In this document: positions 15,614 to 24,175 of the stretch, piece after piece
How positions within the stretch are numbered: the first letter of the stretch is position 1
Layout of the letters: each line of letters opens with the position of its first letter
Source of the DNA: an uncultured Chryseobacterium sp.
GTDB lineage: Bacteria > Bacteroidota > Bacteroidia > Flavobacteriales > Weeksellaceae
Assembly (NCBI GenBank): GCA_913774355.1
Contig: CAJYGB010000035.1
Coordinates: 62,001 to 126,000 of the forward strand
Length of the DNA stretch: 64,000 nucleotides
Direction: 5' to 3'
Notes under the pieces: generated by a model
What the model saw: the letters and a program-made list of their open reading frames with translations, nothing else
What the model was told of the DNA's origin: nothing
Databases searched by the model: none
Translations under genes and position numbers: made by a program

Positions 15614-16597
15614 ATGAAATTTTCTACAGAAGAGCTGATCGAAGGAATACGGTCGGGCAACAAACGCCTGATCGGGAAAGCCATTACCTTGGTGGAAAGT
15701 AAGAAATCCGAACACCGGTTGCAGGCAGAAGAACTGTTGAAACAGATTATGCCTTATACCGGAAATTCCGTGAGGGTAGGTGTGACGGGTGTTCCGGGTG
15801 CGGGAAAATCAACGTTTATAGAAAATTTCGGGAGGCTGGCAATCGCCAATGGAAAGAAAGTCGCGGTTCTTGCAATTGATCCAAGTTCAGCCATCAACAA
15901 AGGCAGTATCCTGGGCGATAAAACCCGGATGGAAGAGCTTGCAAAAGAAGAAAATGCCTTTATCCGTCCTTCCCCAAGCTCAGGATTTCTGGGAGGTGTG
16001 GCGAATACGACTTTTGAAACGATGATGATCTGCGAAGCGGCAGGTTACGATTATATTTTAATTGAAACCGTTGGGGTGGGACAGTCTGAAGTGCTGGTAG
16101 CCGATATTACCGATGTTTTTTTGTTTTTAAAAATTATCGGTGGTGGCGACGAACTTCAGGGCATCAAACGCGGCATTATGGAAATGGTGGACGTGATCTT
16201 CATCAATAAAGTAGATGCCGAAAATCTACGGAAAGCAAAAAATACAAGGCTTGAACTGAAACGTGCCCTGGATTTTATTCCGCCAAAAGAAAAAGACTGG
16301 AAAGTTCCGGTATTATTGGGATCGGCGTTGAGTAATGAGGGCCTTGATGGTGTTTTTGAAAAGATTAATGATTTTATCAGCCTTAAAAAGAAAACTTCCC
16401 GATTTGAGGAAGTTCGGATCCATCAGGCAGAAAAGCGGTTTGAGTACTGGGTGCAGGAATATCTTCTGTCAATGATGAAGAAGAACAATTCCATAGAAGA
16501 AGCTTACATTCAGCATAAAAAAAATGCTTCGGCCATGGTTTCAAATCCCAGTACCGAAGCAAAATTATTTGTTGAAAAATTCTTATCTGAAAATTGA
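15614..16597 (+). CDS. meaB: methylmalonyl-CoA mutase-associated GTPase MeaB
   Basis: A 327-residue P-loop GTPase of the G3E/ArgK type that guards methylmalonyl-CoA mutase, gating cobalamin loading and removing damaged cofactor. Walker A is GVPGAGKST at about residue 62; the switch segment ETVGVGQSE and the guanine-specificity motif NKVD follow. The C-terminal dimerisation helix region is present, and length is normal. The start at 15614 is used because an earlier in-frame codon at 15578 is part of the promoter. The mutase itself is about 7 kb upstream, so the pair is split. Its stop touches the stop of the convergent DUF4251 gene. Confidence 0.94.
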   Translation: MKFSTEELIEGIRSGNKRLIGKAITLVESKKSEHRLQAEELLKQIMPYTGNSVRVGVTGVPGAGKSTFIENFGRLAIANGKKVAVLAIDPSSAINKGSILGDKTRMEELAKEENAFIRPSPSSGFLGGVANTTFETMMICEAAGYDYILIETVGVGQSEVLVADITDVFLFLKIIGGGDELQGIKRGIMEMVDVIFINKVDAENLRKAKNTRLELKRALDFIPPKEKDWKVPVLLGSALSNEGLDGVFEKINDFISLKKKTSRFEEVRIHQAEKRFEYWVQEYLLSMMKKNNSIEEAYIQHKKNASAMVSNPSTEAKLFVEKFLSEN

Positions 16598-17155
16598 TTA
16601 TTCAGGTTGAGGTTTCTCCTTAGGTTCCTCATTTTTAGTGATGTATCCGTCATAGGAAATTGGCTGGCGGTCGTTGCTTCTGATGGAAGTAAATGCTCTG
16701 CCGTTTTTGAATACCTCAATCGTAATCTCGTCCACGGTACTCTGATCATTAACCTTAATTTTTACAATAGTCTTTCCCTTTCTCCCTGCAGACTGGCTTA
16801 CTGTAAAATCTTTTGTCGTAAACCGGTAACCGGCCTCACGGGTGTTTCCATAGGTAGGGTTAAAAACCCTCCCGAAATAAGGCAGGGCCACATCCAGTTT
16901 GTCTTTTCTTACATCGATGGAATAATTGCTCCCCGAAAGATCCAGAATTCGGGTAGAGGTGGTATTGGGAAGAGAATTCATTACGTTGATCACGTCATAA
17001 TTGGTAGGAGTCGCCCTTTCCGCACGGAAAGAAAAATTTCCGGAATTCACAAGGGCGGCCACGGCCTGAGAATCCCCTTTTCCTGCCTGTGCCGAACAGC
17101 CTTGGAAAAGCATCAGGAAACTTAAGATGCATATAATTGAAATATACCTTTTCAT
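16598..17155 (-). CDS. DUF4251-type lipoprotein
   Basis: A 185-residue exported lipoprotein: signal MKRYISIICILSFLMLFQGC with Cys anchor, then a beta-rich domain containing NSGNFSFRAERATPTN, PYFGRVFNPTYG and a late GRAFTSIRSNDRQPISYDGYI. This order matches the Bacteroidetes domain DUF4251, of unknown function. The C-terminus is Pro/Glu/Lys-rich (EEPKEKPQPE). A -7-like TATATTTG on this strand lies at 17201-17208. It is convergent with meaB with no bases between the stop codons. Confidence 0.8.
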   Translation of the reverse strand: MKRYISIICILSFLMLFQGCSAQAGKGDSQAVAALVNSGNFSFRAERATPTNYDVINVMNSLPNTTSTRILDLSGSNYSIDVRKDKLDVALPYFGRVFNPTYGNTREAGYRFTTKDFTVSQSAGRKGKTIVKIKVNDQSTVDEITIEVFKNGRAFTSIRSNDRQPISYDGYITKNEEPKEKPQPE

Positions 17156-17267
17156 AATTTAAAATAATTAATTAGCACCTCTAAAATAGCAAAATGTATG
17201 CAAATATACAGATCGGAAATTATTTTGGAATAAAAATTGTAAAGGTTGAACTAATACACTCGAAATT

Positions 17268-18074
17268 ATGAAAATAAAACACATTTTTGGAATTGGAGCT
17301 ATGGCTCTGTCGGTAGCAGCCTGTACAACGAACCCTATTACTGGAAGATCTTCTTTACAGCTGGCCAATAATTCGGAAATTGCAACAATGGCTGCTCAGG
17401 AATATAGGACTACTTTAGGGAAATCTAAAGTGATTAAAGGAACGGCAGACGCAAAAAGAGTGGTGAGCGTTGGCTCAAGAATAAAGTCTGCTGCCGAAAG
17501 ATATTATCAGCAGATCGGCCGTTCTGCAGATCTTGCCAATTACAACTGGGAATTCAATCTTATTCAGAGCAATGAACTGAATGCATGGTGTATGCCGGGC
17601 GGTAAAGTCGCTGTTTATACCGGGATTTTACCGATCACAAAAAATGATAGCGGATTGGCTGTTGTAATGGGTCATGAAGTATCCCACGCTCTGGCAGGAC
17701 ACGGAAATGAAAGGATTTCTCAGGCTATGGTTGCGCAGTATGGAGGTCAGATCCTTGGAGGGTCCATTTCTAACGCACAGTGGGCGAGTGTTTTCCAGCA
17801 GGTATATCCTATAGGTTCCCAGGTAGCATTATTGAAATACGGAAGGAACCAGGAATCTGAAGCGGATGAAATGGGATTATACTTAATGTCGATGGCTGGA
17901 TATGATCCAAGAGAAGCCATTCCTTTCTGGAGTAGAATGGAGGCTGCATCCAACGGCGCAAGGCAACCGGAATTTCTGTCAACGCACCCGAATCCGCAGA
18001 CCCGAATTGCAGATATCAATAAAGATCTTCCTAAAGCACTTGAATATTACAGGGCTGCAGGCGGAAAAATATAA
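17268..18074 (+). CDS. M48-family zinc metallopeptidase, lipoprotein
   Basis: A 268-residue exported protease like LoiP/Oma1-type periplasmic quality-control enzymes. The signal ends in VAAC, a lipobox, followed by TTNPITGRSSLQL, a phrase common in this family. The active site is HEVSHALAGHGNE (HExxH at about residue 141) and the third zinc ligand is the Glu in ESEADEMGLYLM. Length is typical. It starts a plus-strand pair with the small membrane protein 81 bases later, but a bulged terminator lies between. Role: degradation of damaged envelope proteins, inferred from family. Confidence 0.92.
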   Translation: MKIKHIFGIGAMALSVAACTTNPITGRSSLQLANNSEIATMAAQEYRTTLGKSKVIKGTADAKRVVSVGSRIKSAAERYYQQIGRSADLANYNWEFNLIQSNELNAWCMPGGKVAVYTGILPITKNDSGLAVVMGHEVSHALAGHGNERISQAMVAQYGGQILGGSISNAQWASVFQQVYPIGSQVALLKYGRNQESEADEMGLYLMSMAGYDPREAIPFWSRMEAASNGARQPEFLSTHPNPQTRIADINKDLPKALEYYRAAGGKI

Positions 18075-18090
18075 TTTATTAATTTAAAAA

Positions 18091-18132
18091 AAAGGCCTTA
18101 TTGAAATTGTACAATATTTAATGAGGCTTTTT
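18091..18132 (+). terminator. probable terminator, bulged stem
   Basis: AAAG(G)CCTTATT pairs with AATGAGGCTTT with a one-base bulge and T-run, after the M48 gene. Confidence 0.55.
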
Positions 18133-18155
18133 AATTCCAAATCAAACACAACACT

Positions 18156-18482
18156 ATGAAAAATTTAACCATTATAGGCCTTGTGCTTTTAGCTGTTTCT
18201 ATCCTTCTATTTTACCTTACGGCAAATAATTTTACCATTAACGATTTAGGAATGCCTCATATTATGGGAATTCTGGGAGGAATCGGTATTGGCCTTATTA
18301 TAGGAGGAATGGTAGGCTATGTAAGTAAAGGAAGCGCTATAAAAGCCGAACAGAAGAGAAAAGAATATCTTCAGTTACAGAAAGAAAAAGAAGAGCTGGA
18401 GAAGCAGGCAGCAGAAATTGCAAGACGTGAAGCTGAACTCCGGCAGCAGAAAACGTACCAAAATCAAAATCCTCAAATCTAA
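18156..18482 (+). CDS. small membrane protein with C-terminal coiled coil
   Basis: A 108-residue protein with two hydrophobic segments (about 5-22 and 36-58, the second Gly-rich: GILGGIGIGLIIGGMVG) and a charged helical tail of Lys, Glu and Gln heptads (about 65-98) predicted to form a coiled coil in the cytoplasm. No family recognised. The stop codon lies inside the left half of its own terminator hairpin, a compact arrangement. Confidence 0.65.
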   Translation: MKNLTIIGLVLLAVSILLFYLTANNFTINDLGMPHIMGILGGIGIGLIIGGMVGYVSKGSAIKAEQKRKEYLQLQKEKEELEKQAAEIARREAELRQQKTYQNQNPQI

Positions 18483-18498
18483 TGATCTGAGGATTTTT
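18467..18498 (+). terminator. terminator overlapping the stop codon
   Basis: AAATCCTCA / TGAGGATTT with a 12-base loop and T-run; the stop codon 18480-18482 is in the loop. Confidence 0.75.
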
Positions 18499-18518
18499 TA
18501 TAAGTTTATTTTAGCTGA

Positions 18519-19130
18519 TTAAAATTTATATCCGACGCCTACCATAAAGAGGTTAGGCCTGTTGTCATATCGGATTTCCGTACCTGAAACTTTGTTGATG
18601 AAGTCTCTGGAGTCTTTGCTGAATGCCCCTTCGTATTTTGCATTTACCAGAAATTTTTTAATTTCAAGCTGTGCCCCAAACTGGTAGCCTACGGTAAAAT
18701 TGTTTTTTGCGTTTTCCTGAAAGTCGTTGTACGTATCTTCTTTGGCCAAATTATAACTTGCCACCGGCCCAATATAAACACCTAGCAGATCGCCCAACAC
18801 TTTATGACCCACTAAAACCGGAAGATCAATACGGCTGCTTTTAACATCGAAGGTCGTATTTTCCGTAGTGAATTCATTCTTAAAATTTGTATAGTACAAT
18901 TCAGGCATCAGGAAAAATGATGCAGGAAGATTGGCCTTAAGAGATAATCCTATGTTAAAGCCCACATTGTTTTTACCTTCACCCTGAATGGCTTGGTTAA
19001 CCGTTCCTTTGATGCTCTGCCATGAGGGAGATGCCGTCGGGAAAATAAGGTTAGCTTTTGCAGCCAGGGAAACCTGGGCGGAAGCGAAGGCTGAAAATCC
19101 TATTAATGCTATACTAATTGCCTTTTTCAT
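18519..19130 (-). CDS. outer-membrane beta-barrel protein (PorT-like family)
   Basis: A 203-residue exported protein: signal peptide MKKAISIALIGFSAFASAQ, then alternating amphipathic strands (FNIGLSLKANLP, FFLMPELYYTN, LGVYIGPVASYNL, FTVGYQFGAQLEI, FLVNAKYEGAF) and a terminal aromatic residue (LFMVGVGYKF), as in small outer-membrane barrels. The fold class is clear; the substrate is not. Its start overlaps the 3' end of the mlaF-like gene by 17 bases, so it is likely the last gene of that operon and may belong functionally to lipid transport. Confidence 0.8.
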   Translation of the reverse strand: MKKAISIALIGFSAFASAQVSLAAKANLIFPTASPSWQSIKGTVNQAIQGEGKNNVGFNIGLSLKANLPASFFLMPELYYTNFKNEFTTENTTFDVKSSRIDLPVLVGHKVLGDLLGVYIGPVASYNLAKEDTYNDFQENAKNNFTVGYQFGAQLEIKKFLVNAKYEGAFSKDSRDFINKVSGTEIRYDNRPNLFMVGVGYKF

Positions 19131-19929
19131 TGTCGTCTATTTTTGTGATGGTATTATCCATAGTCTTATTATTTTCAAGCATATATTCTCTAAGCTGTTT
19201 AAACAGCTCCGAAGAATAAACGAAATCGATCAGGTTTTTATTGCCTGCTGTGATCAGGACGTCTTTATTTCCTTCCCATTCTTTAAGACCTAATCTGAGG
19301 TAAACGATCTTTTCACCAATGGTCATTACCGAGTTCATATCATGGGTATTGATAATGGTGGTGGTATTATATTCCTGGGTGATCTCAAGGAGCAGGTCGT
19401 CAATTACGTTGGAGGTGTACGGGTCCAGCCCGGAGTTGGGCTCGTCACAGAAAAGGTATTTTGGGTTGTTTACAATAGCCCTGGCAATTGCCACCCGTTT
19501 CTGCATCCCTCCGGAAATCTCCGAGGGGAATTTTTTATTGGCTTTGTCAAGATGTACCCTTCCGATCACTTCGAAAACCCGCCTTTTCTTTTCCCTGAAT
19601 GTCAGGTTCGTAAACATATCCAGCGGGAACATAATATTTTCCTCTACGGTAAGCGAATCAAATAAGGCACTTCCCTGGAATACCGTTCCGATTTCAGACC
19701 GGAGGTGCTGTTTCTCTTCACGGCTCATAACGTTAATATCTTTACCATCGAACAGGATTTCCCCCGAAGTCGGCTGGTATACATTCAATAAGCTTTTCAG
19801 GAAAACCGTTTTTCCGGATCCGCTCTGCCCGATGATTAAATTTACCTTTCCTTTATCGAAAGTGGTGGAAATTCCTTTCAATACTTCCACATTATCAAAA
19901 CTTTTTTTAAGATCTTTTACCTCAATCAT
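19114..19929 (-). CDS. ABC transporter ATP-binding protein, MlaF-like
   Basis: A 271-residue ATPase of the MCE-type lipid transporter. Walker A GQSGSGKT, signature SGGMQKRVAIARA, Walker B YLFCDEPNSGLDP and the switch His in NTHD are all present. The start at 19929 (MIEVKDLKKSF) overlaps the stop of the permease gene in a TGATG arrangement, showing translational coupling. It powers phospholipid movement between the membranes with MlaE. An MlaD-like MCE protein is encoded 18 kb away. The longer frame upstream runs into the permease gene and is rejected. Confidence 0.93.
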   Translation of the reverse strand: MIEVKDLKKSFDNVEVLKGISTTFDKGKVNLIIGQSGSGKTVFLKSLLNVYQPTSGEILFDGKDINVMSREEKQHLRSEIGTVFQGSALFDSLTVEENIMFPLDMFTNLTFREKKRRVFEVIGRVHLDKANKKFPSEISGGMQKRVAIARAIVNNPKYLFCDEPNSGLDPYTSNVIDDLLLEITQEYNTTTIINTHDMNSVMTIGEKIVYLRLGLKEWEGNKDVLITAGNKNLIDFVYSSELFKQLREYMLENNKTMDNTITKIDDNEKGN

Positions 19930-20681
19930 CAGCTTAAAATTAGTTGGGTTAATAACAATTCCGAAAGGATAATGAAAACCATCGTCCAAACTACCGCCTG
20001 CGTACTGGCTCTACCTACTTCCAGGGAACCCCCTTTTACATTATATCCGAAATAGGATGGAACAGTTGCGATAATAAAGGCAAAAGCAATCGTTTTCGTA
20101 AAGGCATAATAAATAAAAAGATTTGGCATATACATCTGGATACCGGTGATATAATCATTAGTGGTCCAGTTTCCTGTTAAAATTCCGGCAATATAACCAC
20201 CTCCGATCCCGAATACAATACTGATGGCGATAAGCAAAGGATTAAAGATGACACAGGCAATGATTTTTGGAAAAATTAGGAAGTTGGGAGAATTTACCCC
20301 CATGATGTCCAACGCATCAATCTGTTCGGAAACCCTCATCGTACCGATGCTGGATGCGATATAGGAACCTACTTTTCCTGCCAGGATAAGGCTGATGATG
20401 GTAGGGGAGAATTCCAGTACCAGAACGGCCTTCGTAGCATATCCTACGAACGATGGCGGGATAGGGAATGAAGAAGCATCAAAATTGTTAAACATCTGGA
20501 TGGCGACAACCGCTCCTACGAATATAGACGTAAAGATCACCAACCCGAACGAGTTGACTCCCAAATCATTGATTTCTCTCATGAACAGCTTCCAGAATAC
20601 CTTCATTTTCTGAGGTTTCTGGATGGATTTGCCTAGAAGAAGGATGTATTCTCCGATAGCTGTAAAAAACTTTTTTAACAT
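19929..20681 (-). CDS. MlaE-type ABC transporter permease
   Basis: A 250-residue inner-membrane permease with five to six hydrophobic segments. The family core is seen in FSPTIISLILAGKVGSYIASS and in the EQIDAL phrase that follows. Together with the ATPase it forms the membrane part of the MCE lipid transporter that maintains outer-membrane asymmetry. It is the first gene of the operon permease - ATPase - outer-membrane protein. The plain start is at 20681 (MLKKFFTAIGEYILLL). Confidence 0.93.
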   Translation of the reverse strand: MLKKFFTAIGEYILLLGKSIQKPQKMKVFWKLFMREINDLGVNSFGLVIFTSIFVGAVVAIQMFNNFDASSFPIPPSFVGYATKAVLVLEFSPTIISLILAGKVGSYIASSIGTMRVSEQIDALDIMGVNSPNFLIFPKIIACVIFNPLLIAISIVFGIGGGYIAGILTGNWTTNDYITGIQMYMPNLFIYYAFTKTIAFAFIIATVPSYFGYNVKGGSLEVGRASTQAVVWTMVFIILSELLLTQLILS

Positions 20682-20786
20682 TCTGCTAAATTAGACTTTT
20701 TTTATTGAATTAATTAAAGCCGAAGATAAGACCCGGGCTTTGCTTTATTATTAAAATGTAGTATATCATAATGTAGACCAAAAAAG

Positions 20787-22157
20787 CTATTTTGCATTTT
20801 TATCTCCGGTTACTACCAACAAAATGGTTTTCAGGATGATTACAACATCCAGTACAAAGCTCCAGTTTCTTACATAAAATGCATCGGCCAGTACCCGTTT
20901 GTTCATTTCCACTTTCATATCCCCCGCATCGCCGCGTAGTCCGTTCACCTGCGCCAGTCCTGTAATTCCCGGGCTTACCATGCTCCTTAGGCTATAGCGT
21001 CCGATTTTGGGCTTATAATAATCATCCACCACGAGCATATGCGGGCGGGGACCTACCACCGACATTTCACCTTTCAGGACGTTCAGAAACTGCGGCATTT
21101 CGTCAAGGCTTGTCTTTCTTAAAATTTTTCCGATACGGGTAATCCGGGAATCGTTTTCCGAAGTAGTCTTTACAGACGATTCGTCATTCATTACCATGGT
21201 GCGGAATTTAATGCAGCGGAATACCTCTTCATGAAAGCCATATCTTTCCTGAATGAAAAAGACCGGGCCTTTTGAACATGCCCTGATGAGAATGGCAATA
21301 ACCGGGAACAGCCACGAACAGATTCCCACCAGCACGATTACGGAAAACACAATATCAAATGTTCTTTTCAGCAGAAAATTAGAATACTGATCCAACGGGT
21401 ATTTTGCCTGATTCAGAACCGGTTGGGTCTGAATGTATCCCATGTCATATAAGAAGAAATTATTCTGGGTAATACTGGGAATCAGGGAAATGTGCACTTT
21501 GTTGGATTCTGCCAACCTGAATATCTCTTTTTCCTGATGTTCGTCGTAATTGTTTTCTACAGGAATAAATAAGGTATGGATTCCGTTGCTCTTCCAGAAT
21601 TCTACCAGTTGATCAGGTTGTATTTCTCTTTTCTGATATTCAAAAATCTTGTATCCGTAATCTTTTCTTTCTTTCAGTATATTTTTTAATACTTCCGTCG
21701 AACTGTTTTCATTCAGGAACATAACGTTCCGGTGGTTGATTCCTAAGCTCCGGATGTATTTAATCCCGAAATAGATCATGGATTTAGTCAGACAAACAAA
21801 GAAAAACAGATAAAATGAGAGCCAGTAAATGTCGGAATTGAAAAATACATTATAACTGACTTTCCCAAGCAGCAACAGTCCTAAGATAAACAATAAGAAA
21901 TGGGCAAGCAGCCGCTCCAGAAACAGGGTGTAGGTAAGATTCCTCGGAATATTATAGATCTTTGTTCTGCCGCTGAGCAGCATCCAGAACAAAAACAGTA
22001 AAGCGAGGGAAAATAAATTCTGGTACCAGGTTTCCTGATTATACTTTAAGTTCTGATTTCTGCTGAGAAAAAAGAATATGAAAATAGATGCAATAACCAG
22101 AAGGTCAAGCAAAACGATGATCGATTTCAGGTATCTGGAATATCGGATTCTCTGCAT
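20787..22157 (-). CDS. undecaprenyl-phosphate sugar phosphotransferase (WcaJ family)
   Basis: A 456-residue integral membrane enzyme that starts polysaccharide synthesis by moving a hexose-1-phosphate onto undecaprenyl phosphate. Four N-terminal hydrophobic segments are followed by a CoA-binding-like region (about 120-260), a fifth hydrophobic segment near residue 280, and the catalytic domain with FRCIKFRTM, RITRIGKILRKTSLDEMPQF, GEMSVVGPRPHM and SPGITGLAQVNGLRG. The layout matches the exopolysaccharide polyprenyl glycosylphosphotransferases. It stands apart from the glycosyltransferase/flippase genes at 42.8-45.2 kb, but probably feeds the same surface glycan. Confidence 0.93.
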   Translation of the reverse strand: MQRIRYSRYLKSIIVLLDLLVIASIFIFFFLSRNQNLKYNQETWYQNLFSLALLFLFWMLLSGRTKIYNIPRNLTYTLFLERLLAHFLLFILGLLLLGKVSYNVFFNSDIYWLSFYLFFFVCLTKSMIYFGIKYIRSLGINHRNVMFLNENSSTEVLKNILKERKDYGYKIFEYQKREIQPDQLVEFWKSNGIHTLFIPVENNYDEHQEKEIFRLAESNKVHISLIPSITQNNFFLYDMGYIQTQPVLNQAKYPLDQYSNFLLKRTFDIVFSVIVLVGICSWLFPVIAILIRACSKGPVFFIQERYGFHEEVFRCIKFRTMVMNDESSVKTTSENDSRITRIGKILRKTSLDEMPQFLNVLKGEMSVVGPRPHMLVVDDYYKPKIGRYSLRSMVSPGITGLAQVNGLRGDAGDMKVEMNKRVLADAFYVRNWSFVLDVVIILKTILLVVTGDKNAK

Positions 22158-22200
22158 CTATCAGTATTTCGGATACAACAGGGGCTAATTTACATATTTT

Positions 22201-22830
22201 TTACGGGATATTCAGATATTTGTGGGTCTGAACGGATGCCCTCCATTCGGGATGTTCCAGAATGAAATCCGTGATCTTCGGATACATTTCATCTCTTTTG
22301 CTCCATTCGCTCTGAAGGTACAGCGTACAGTTTTCCGACACTTTAGCGGCCTGCTCCTGGGCAAATTTAAAATCGTTGTTGTTGAAAACGATCACTTTAA
22401 GCTCATGGGCTTCTGCATAGATTTCCTCTTTCGGAAGTCCCGTTTTTTTAGGGGACAGCGTAATCCAGTCGATCTGTCCGCTCATCGGATAAGCTCCGGA
22501 AGTTTCAATATGAATGGTACAGCCCAATGCTTTTAACCGAGAGGTTAGAATATCAAGATTCCACATTAAAGGCTCGCCGCCTGTTAGAACGATAGTCTTG
22601 CAGTGTCTGGCCGCCGTTTCAGCAATTTCTTCCGCATTCATCAGCGGATGCAGGGTCGGATCCCAGCTCTCTTTTACATCACACCAATGGCACCCGACAT
22701 CGCAGCCGCCCAATCTAATAAAATAGGCTGCTTTTCCGGTGTGCGCTCCTTCTCCCTGAAGAGTGTAAAAATGCTCCATCACCGGGAGCATTTTACCTTC
22801 TTTTAATAAAATATCTTCTTCTATTTTCAT
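22201..22830 (-). CDS. queE: 7-carboxy-7-deazaguanine synthase
   Basis: A 209-residue radical SAM enzyme of queuosine synthesis, converting 6-carboxytetrahydropterin to 7-carboxy-7-deazaguanine. The cluster motif is CDVGCHWCD (CX3CX2C) near residue 50, preceded by the family phrase YTLQGEGAHTGKAAYFIRLG; a GGEP SAM-binding motif follows (VLTGGEPLM). The start at 22830 (MKIEEDIL) is 7 bases after the folD stop; an upstream Met would lie inside folD. Co-transcription with folD is likely. Other queuosine genes are not in the window. Confidence 0.94.
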   Translation of the reverse strand: MKIEEDILLKEGKMLPVMEHFYTLQGEGAHTGKAAYFIRLGGCDVGCHWCDVKESWDPTLHPLMNAEEIAETAARHCKTIVLTGGEPLMWNLDILTSRLKALGCTIHIETSGAYPMSGQIDWITLSPKKTGLPKEEIYAEAHELKVIVFNNNDFKFAQEQAAKVSENCTLYLQSEWSKRDEMYPKITDFILEHPEWRASVQTHKYLNIP

Positions 22831-22837
22831 TTTAAAT

Positions 22838-23722
22838 TTAGTCGTTATAGACCGAAGTTTTGTAGGCAATGATGGTATTTTTCATCAGCATTGCTCTTGT
22901 CATGGGCCCGACTCCTCCCGGTACCGGCGTGATCCAGCTTGCTTTTGCGGCGCAGCTGTCGAAGTCTACGTCACCGGCCAGGTAATAACCCTTTGGAGAG
23001 TCGTTGTCCACTCTTGTGATACCTACATCTACGATTACCGCGCCTTCTTTAATCATATCTCCTTTCAGGAAATGAGGATCGCCCAGGGCAGTAATCACAA
23101 TGTCTGCTTTCTTCGTATATTCTTCGATGTCTTTTGTGTACGAATGTGTCAAAGTAACGGTAGAGTTCCCGGGGAAATCTTTTCTTCCCATGAGGATGCT
23201 CATCGGTCTTCCTACGATTTTGCTTCTCCCGATAATGACGCAGTCTTTTCCTTTTGTTTCAATATTGTATCTTTCCAGCAATGTTAAAATCCCAAATGGT
23301 GTTGCAGGCAGGAAAGTATCCATTTCCAATGCCATTCTTCCGAAATTTTCCGGGTGGAAACCGTCTACATCTTTTCTAGGATCGATGGCGTTGATGATTT
23401 TTTCCTGATCGATCTGGTCCGGCAAAGGCAGCTGAACGATAAATCCGTCCACTGCTTTCGATTTATTCAGTTCGTCGATTTTTTCCAATAGTTCGGATTC
23501 GGAAACCGTGCTTGGAAATTTTATAAGGCTCGACTGGAACCCTACTTCCTCACAGTCTTTCACTTTGGAATTTACATAGGCCTTGCTGGCACCATTGTTC
23601 CCGACCAGAATGGCTACCAAATGTGGGGCTCTTCTCTTTCCGGCAACGATTTTTTCAACCTCAGCCTTAATTTCCTGTTTTATTTCTTTGGATGTTTTTA
23701 ATCCGTCAAGAATTTCTGCCAT
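22838..23722 (-). CDS. folD: bifunctional methylenetetrahydrofolate dehydrogenase/cyclohydrolase
   Basis: A 294-residue enzyme interconverting 5,10-methylene-, methenyl- and 10-formyl-tetrahydrofolate with NADP. Family motifs: the catalytic Tyr/Lys region AYVNSKVKDCEEVGF, the folate-site phrase VDGFIVQLPLPDQI, the nucleotide-binding VIIGRSKIVGRPM and the C-terminal TPVPGGVGPMTRAML. Length is standard. It precedes queE by 7 bases, an operon pairing not required by pathway. The region just upstream holds remnants of a toxin-antitoxin locus. Confidence 0.95.
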   Translation of the reverse strand: MAEILDGLKTSKEIKQEIKAEVEKIVAGKRRAPHLVAILVGNNGASKAYVNSKVKDCEEVGFQSSLIKFPSTVSESELLEKIDELNKSKAVDGFIVQLPLPDQIDQEKIINAIDPRKDVDGFHPENFGRMALEMDTFLPATPFGILTLLERYNIETKGKDCVIIGRSKIVGRPMSILMGRKDFPGNSTVTLTHSYTKDIEEYTKKADIVITALGDPHFLKGDMIKEGAVIVDVGITRVDNDSPKGYYLAGDVDFDSCAAKASWITPVPGGVGPMTRAMLMKNTIIAYKTSVYND

Positions 23723-23753
23723 TTTTACTTTTATTTACTTTATTTATTAGATT

Positions 23754-23936
23754 TTAAGGATATTTTTCCGGATTCTGATGGGTGCAGAAAACGGAAATAA
23801 TGTAAATCATTTTTTCTTCTTCGCTTACTTCGTAGAAAATGATATAAGGAAATTTCTTTACAGGGAAAGCTCTTACAGATTTAAATCTTTTCTGAAAATA
23901 AGAATTGATAATAATTCTTTTAATAGAAAAGTCCAA
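23754..23936 (-). pseudogene. RelE/ParE-type toxin, C-terminal fragment
   Basis: About 60 residues remain. The segment RAFPVKKFPYIIFYEV and the end FCTHQNPEKYP are typical of the C-terminal half of Bacteroidetes ParE/RelE toxins, which are about 95-100 residues long. The N-terminal half is missing: upstream the frame runs directly into antitoxin-like codons without a proper start (only a TTG). It therefore looks like a deletion product that fused antitoxin 3' and toxin 3' parts. A functional mRNA interferase or gyrase poison is unlikely. Confidence 0.65.
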
Positions 23937-24134
23937 CTCTTCTTTTTAGTGATTCCTTTCCATCTACATATTGAGATCTGTCCTGTTTCAAGGCCGTTTC
24001 AATTGCTTCGATCATTTCATCCGTCAATTCAAAATCATCCTCTTGCTTTTCAAAACGGATCTTCATTTTTTCAAAAGATTTTCCATAAAAATTTCTTCTT
24101 CTTTGTCTTTAAGATGTATTGTTATGGTACTCAT
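23920..24134 (-). pseudogene. antitoxin-like gene with a frameshift in an A-tract
   Basis: From ATG at 24134 the frame reads MSTITIHLKDKEEEIFMENL and stops at TGA after a run of six A. Adding one A to the run joins it to the next frame, which begins MKIRFEKQEDDFELTDEM (ATG at 24066) and continues to 23920 with GKESLKRR. The joined product would look like the short antitoxins that precede ParE in flavobacteria (a TITIH start and a charged helical tail). The frameshift lies in a homopolymer, so a sequencing error or slippage is possible. It partly overlaps the toxin fragment. Confidence 0.6.
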
Positions 24135-24175
24135 TTGTTTTATTTTTAATCAAAATTAATAAAAATCCGCACTAC

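Noticed and set aside
19319..19972. 217-codon plus-strand frame across the mlaF-like ATPase
   Set aside because: Low-complexity antisense translation of the ABC motifs.
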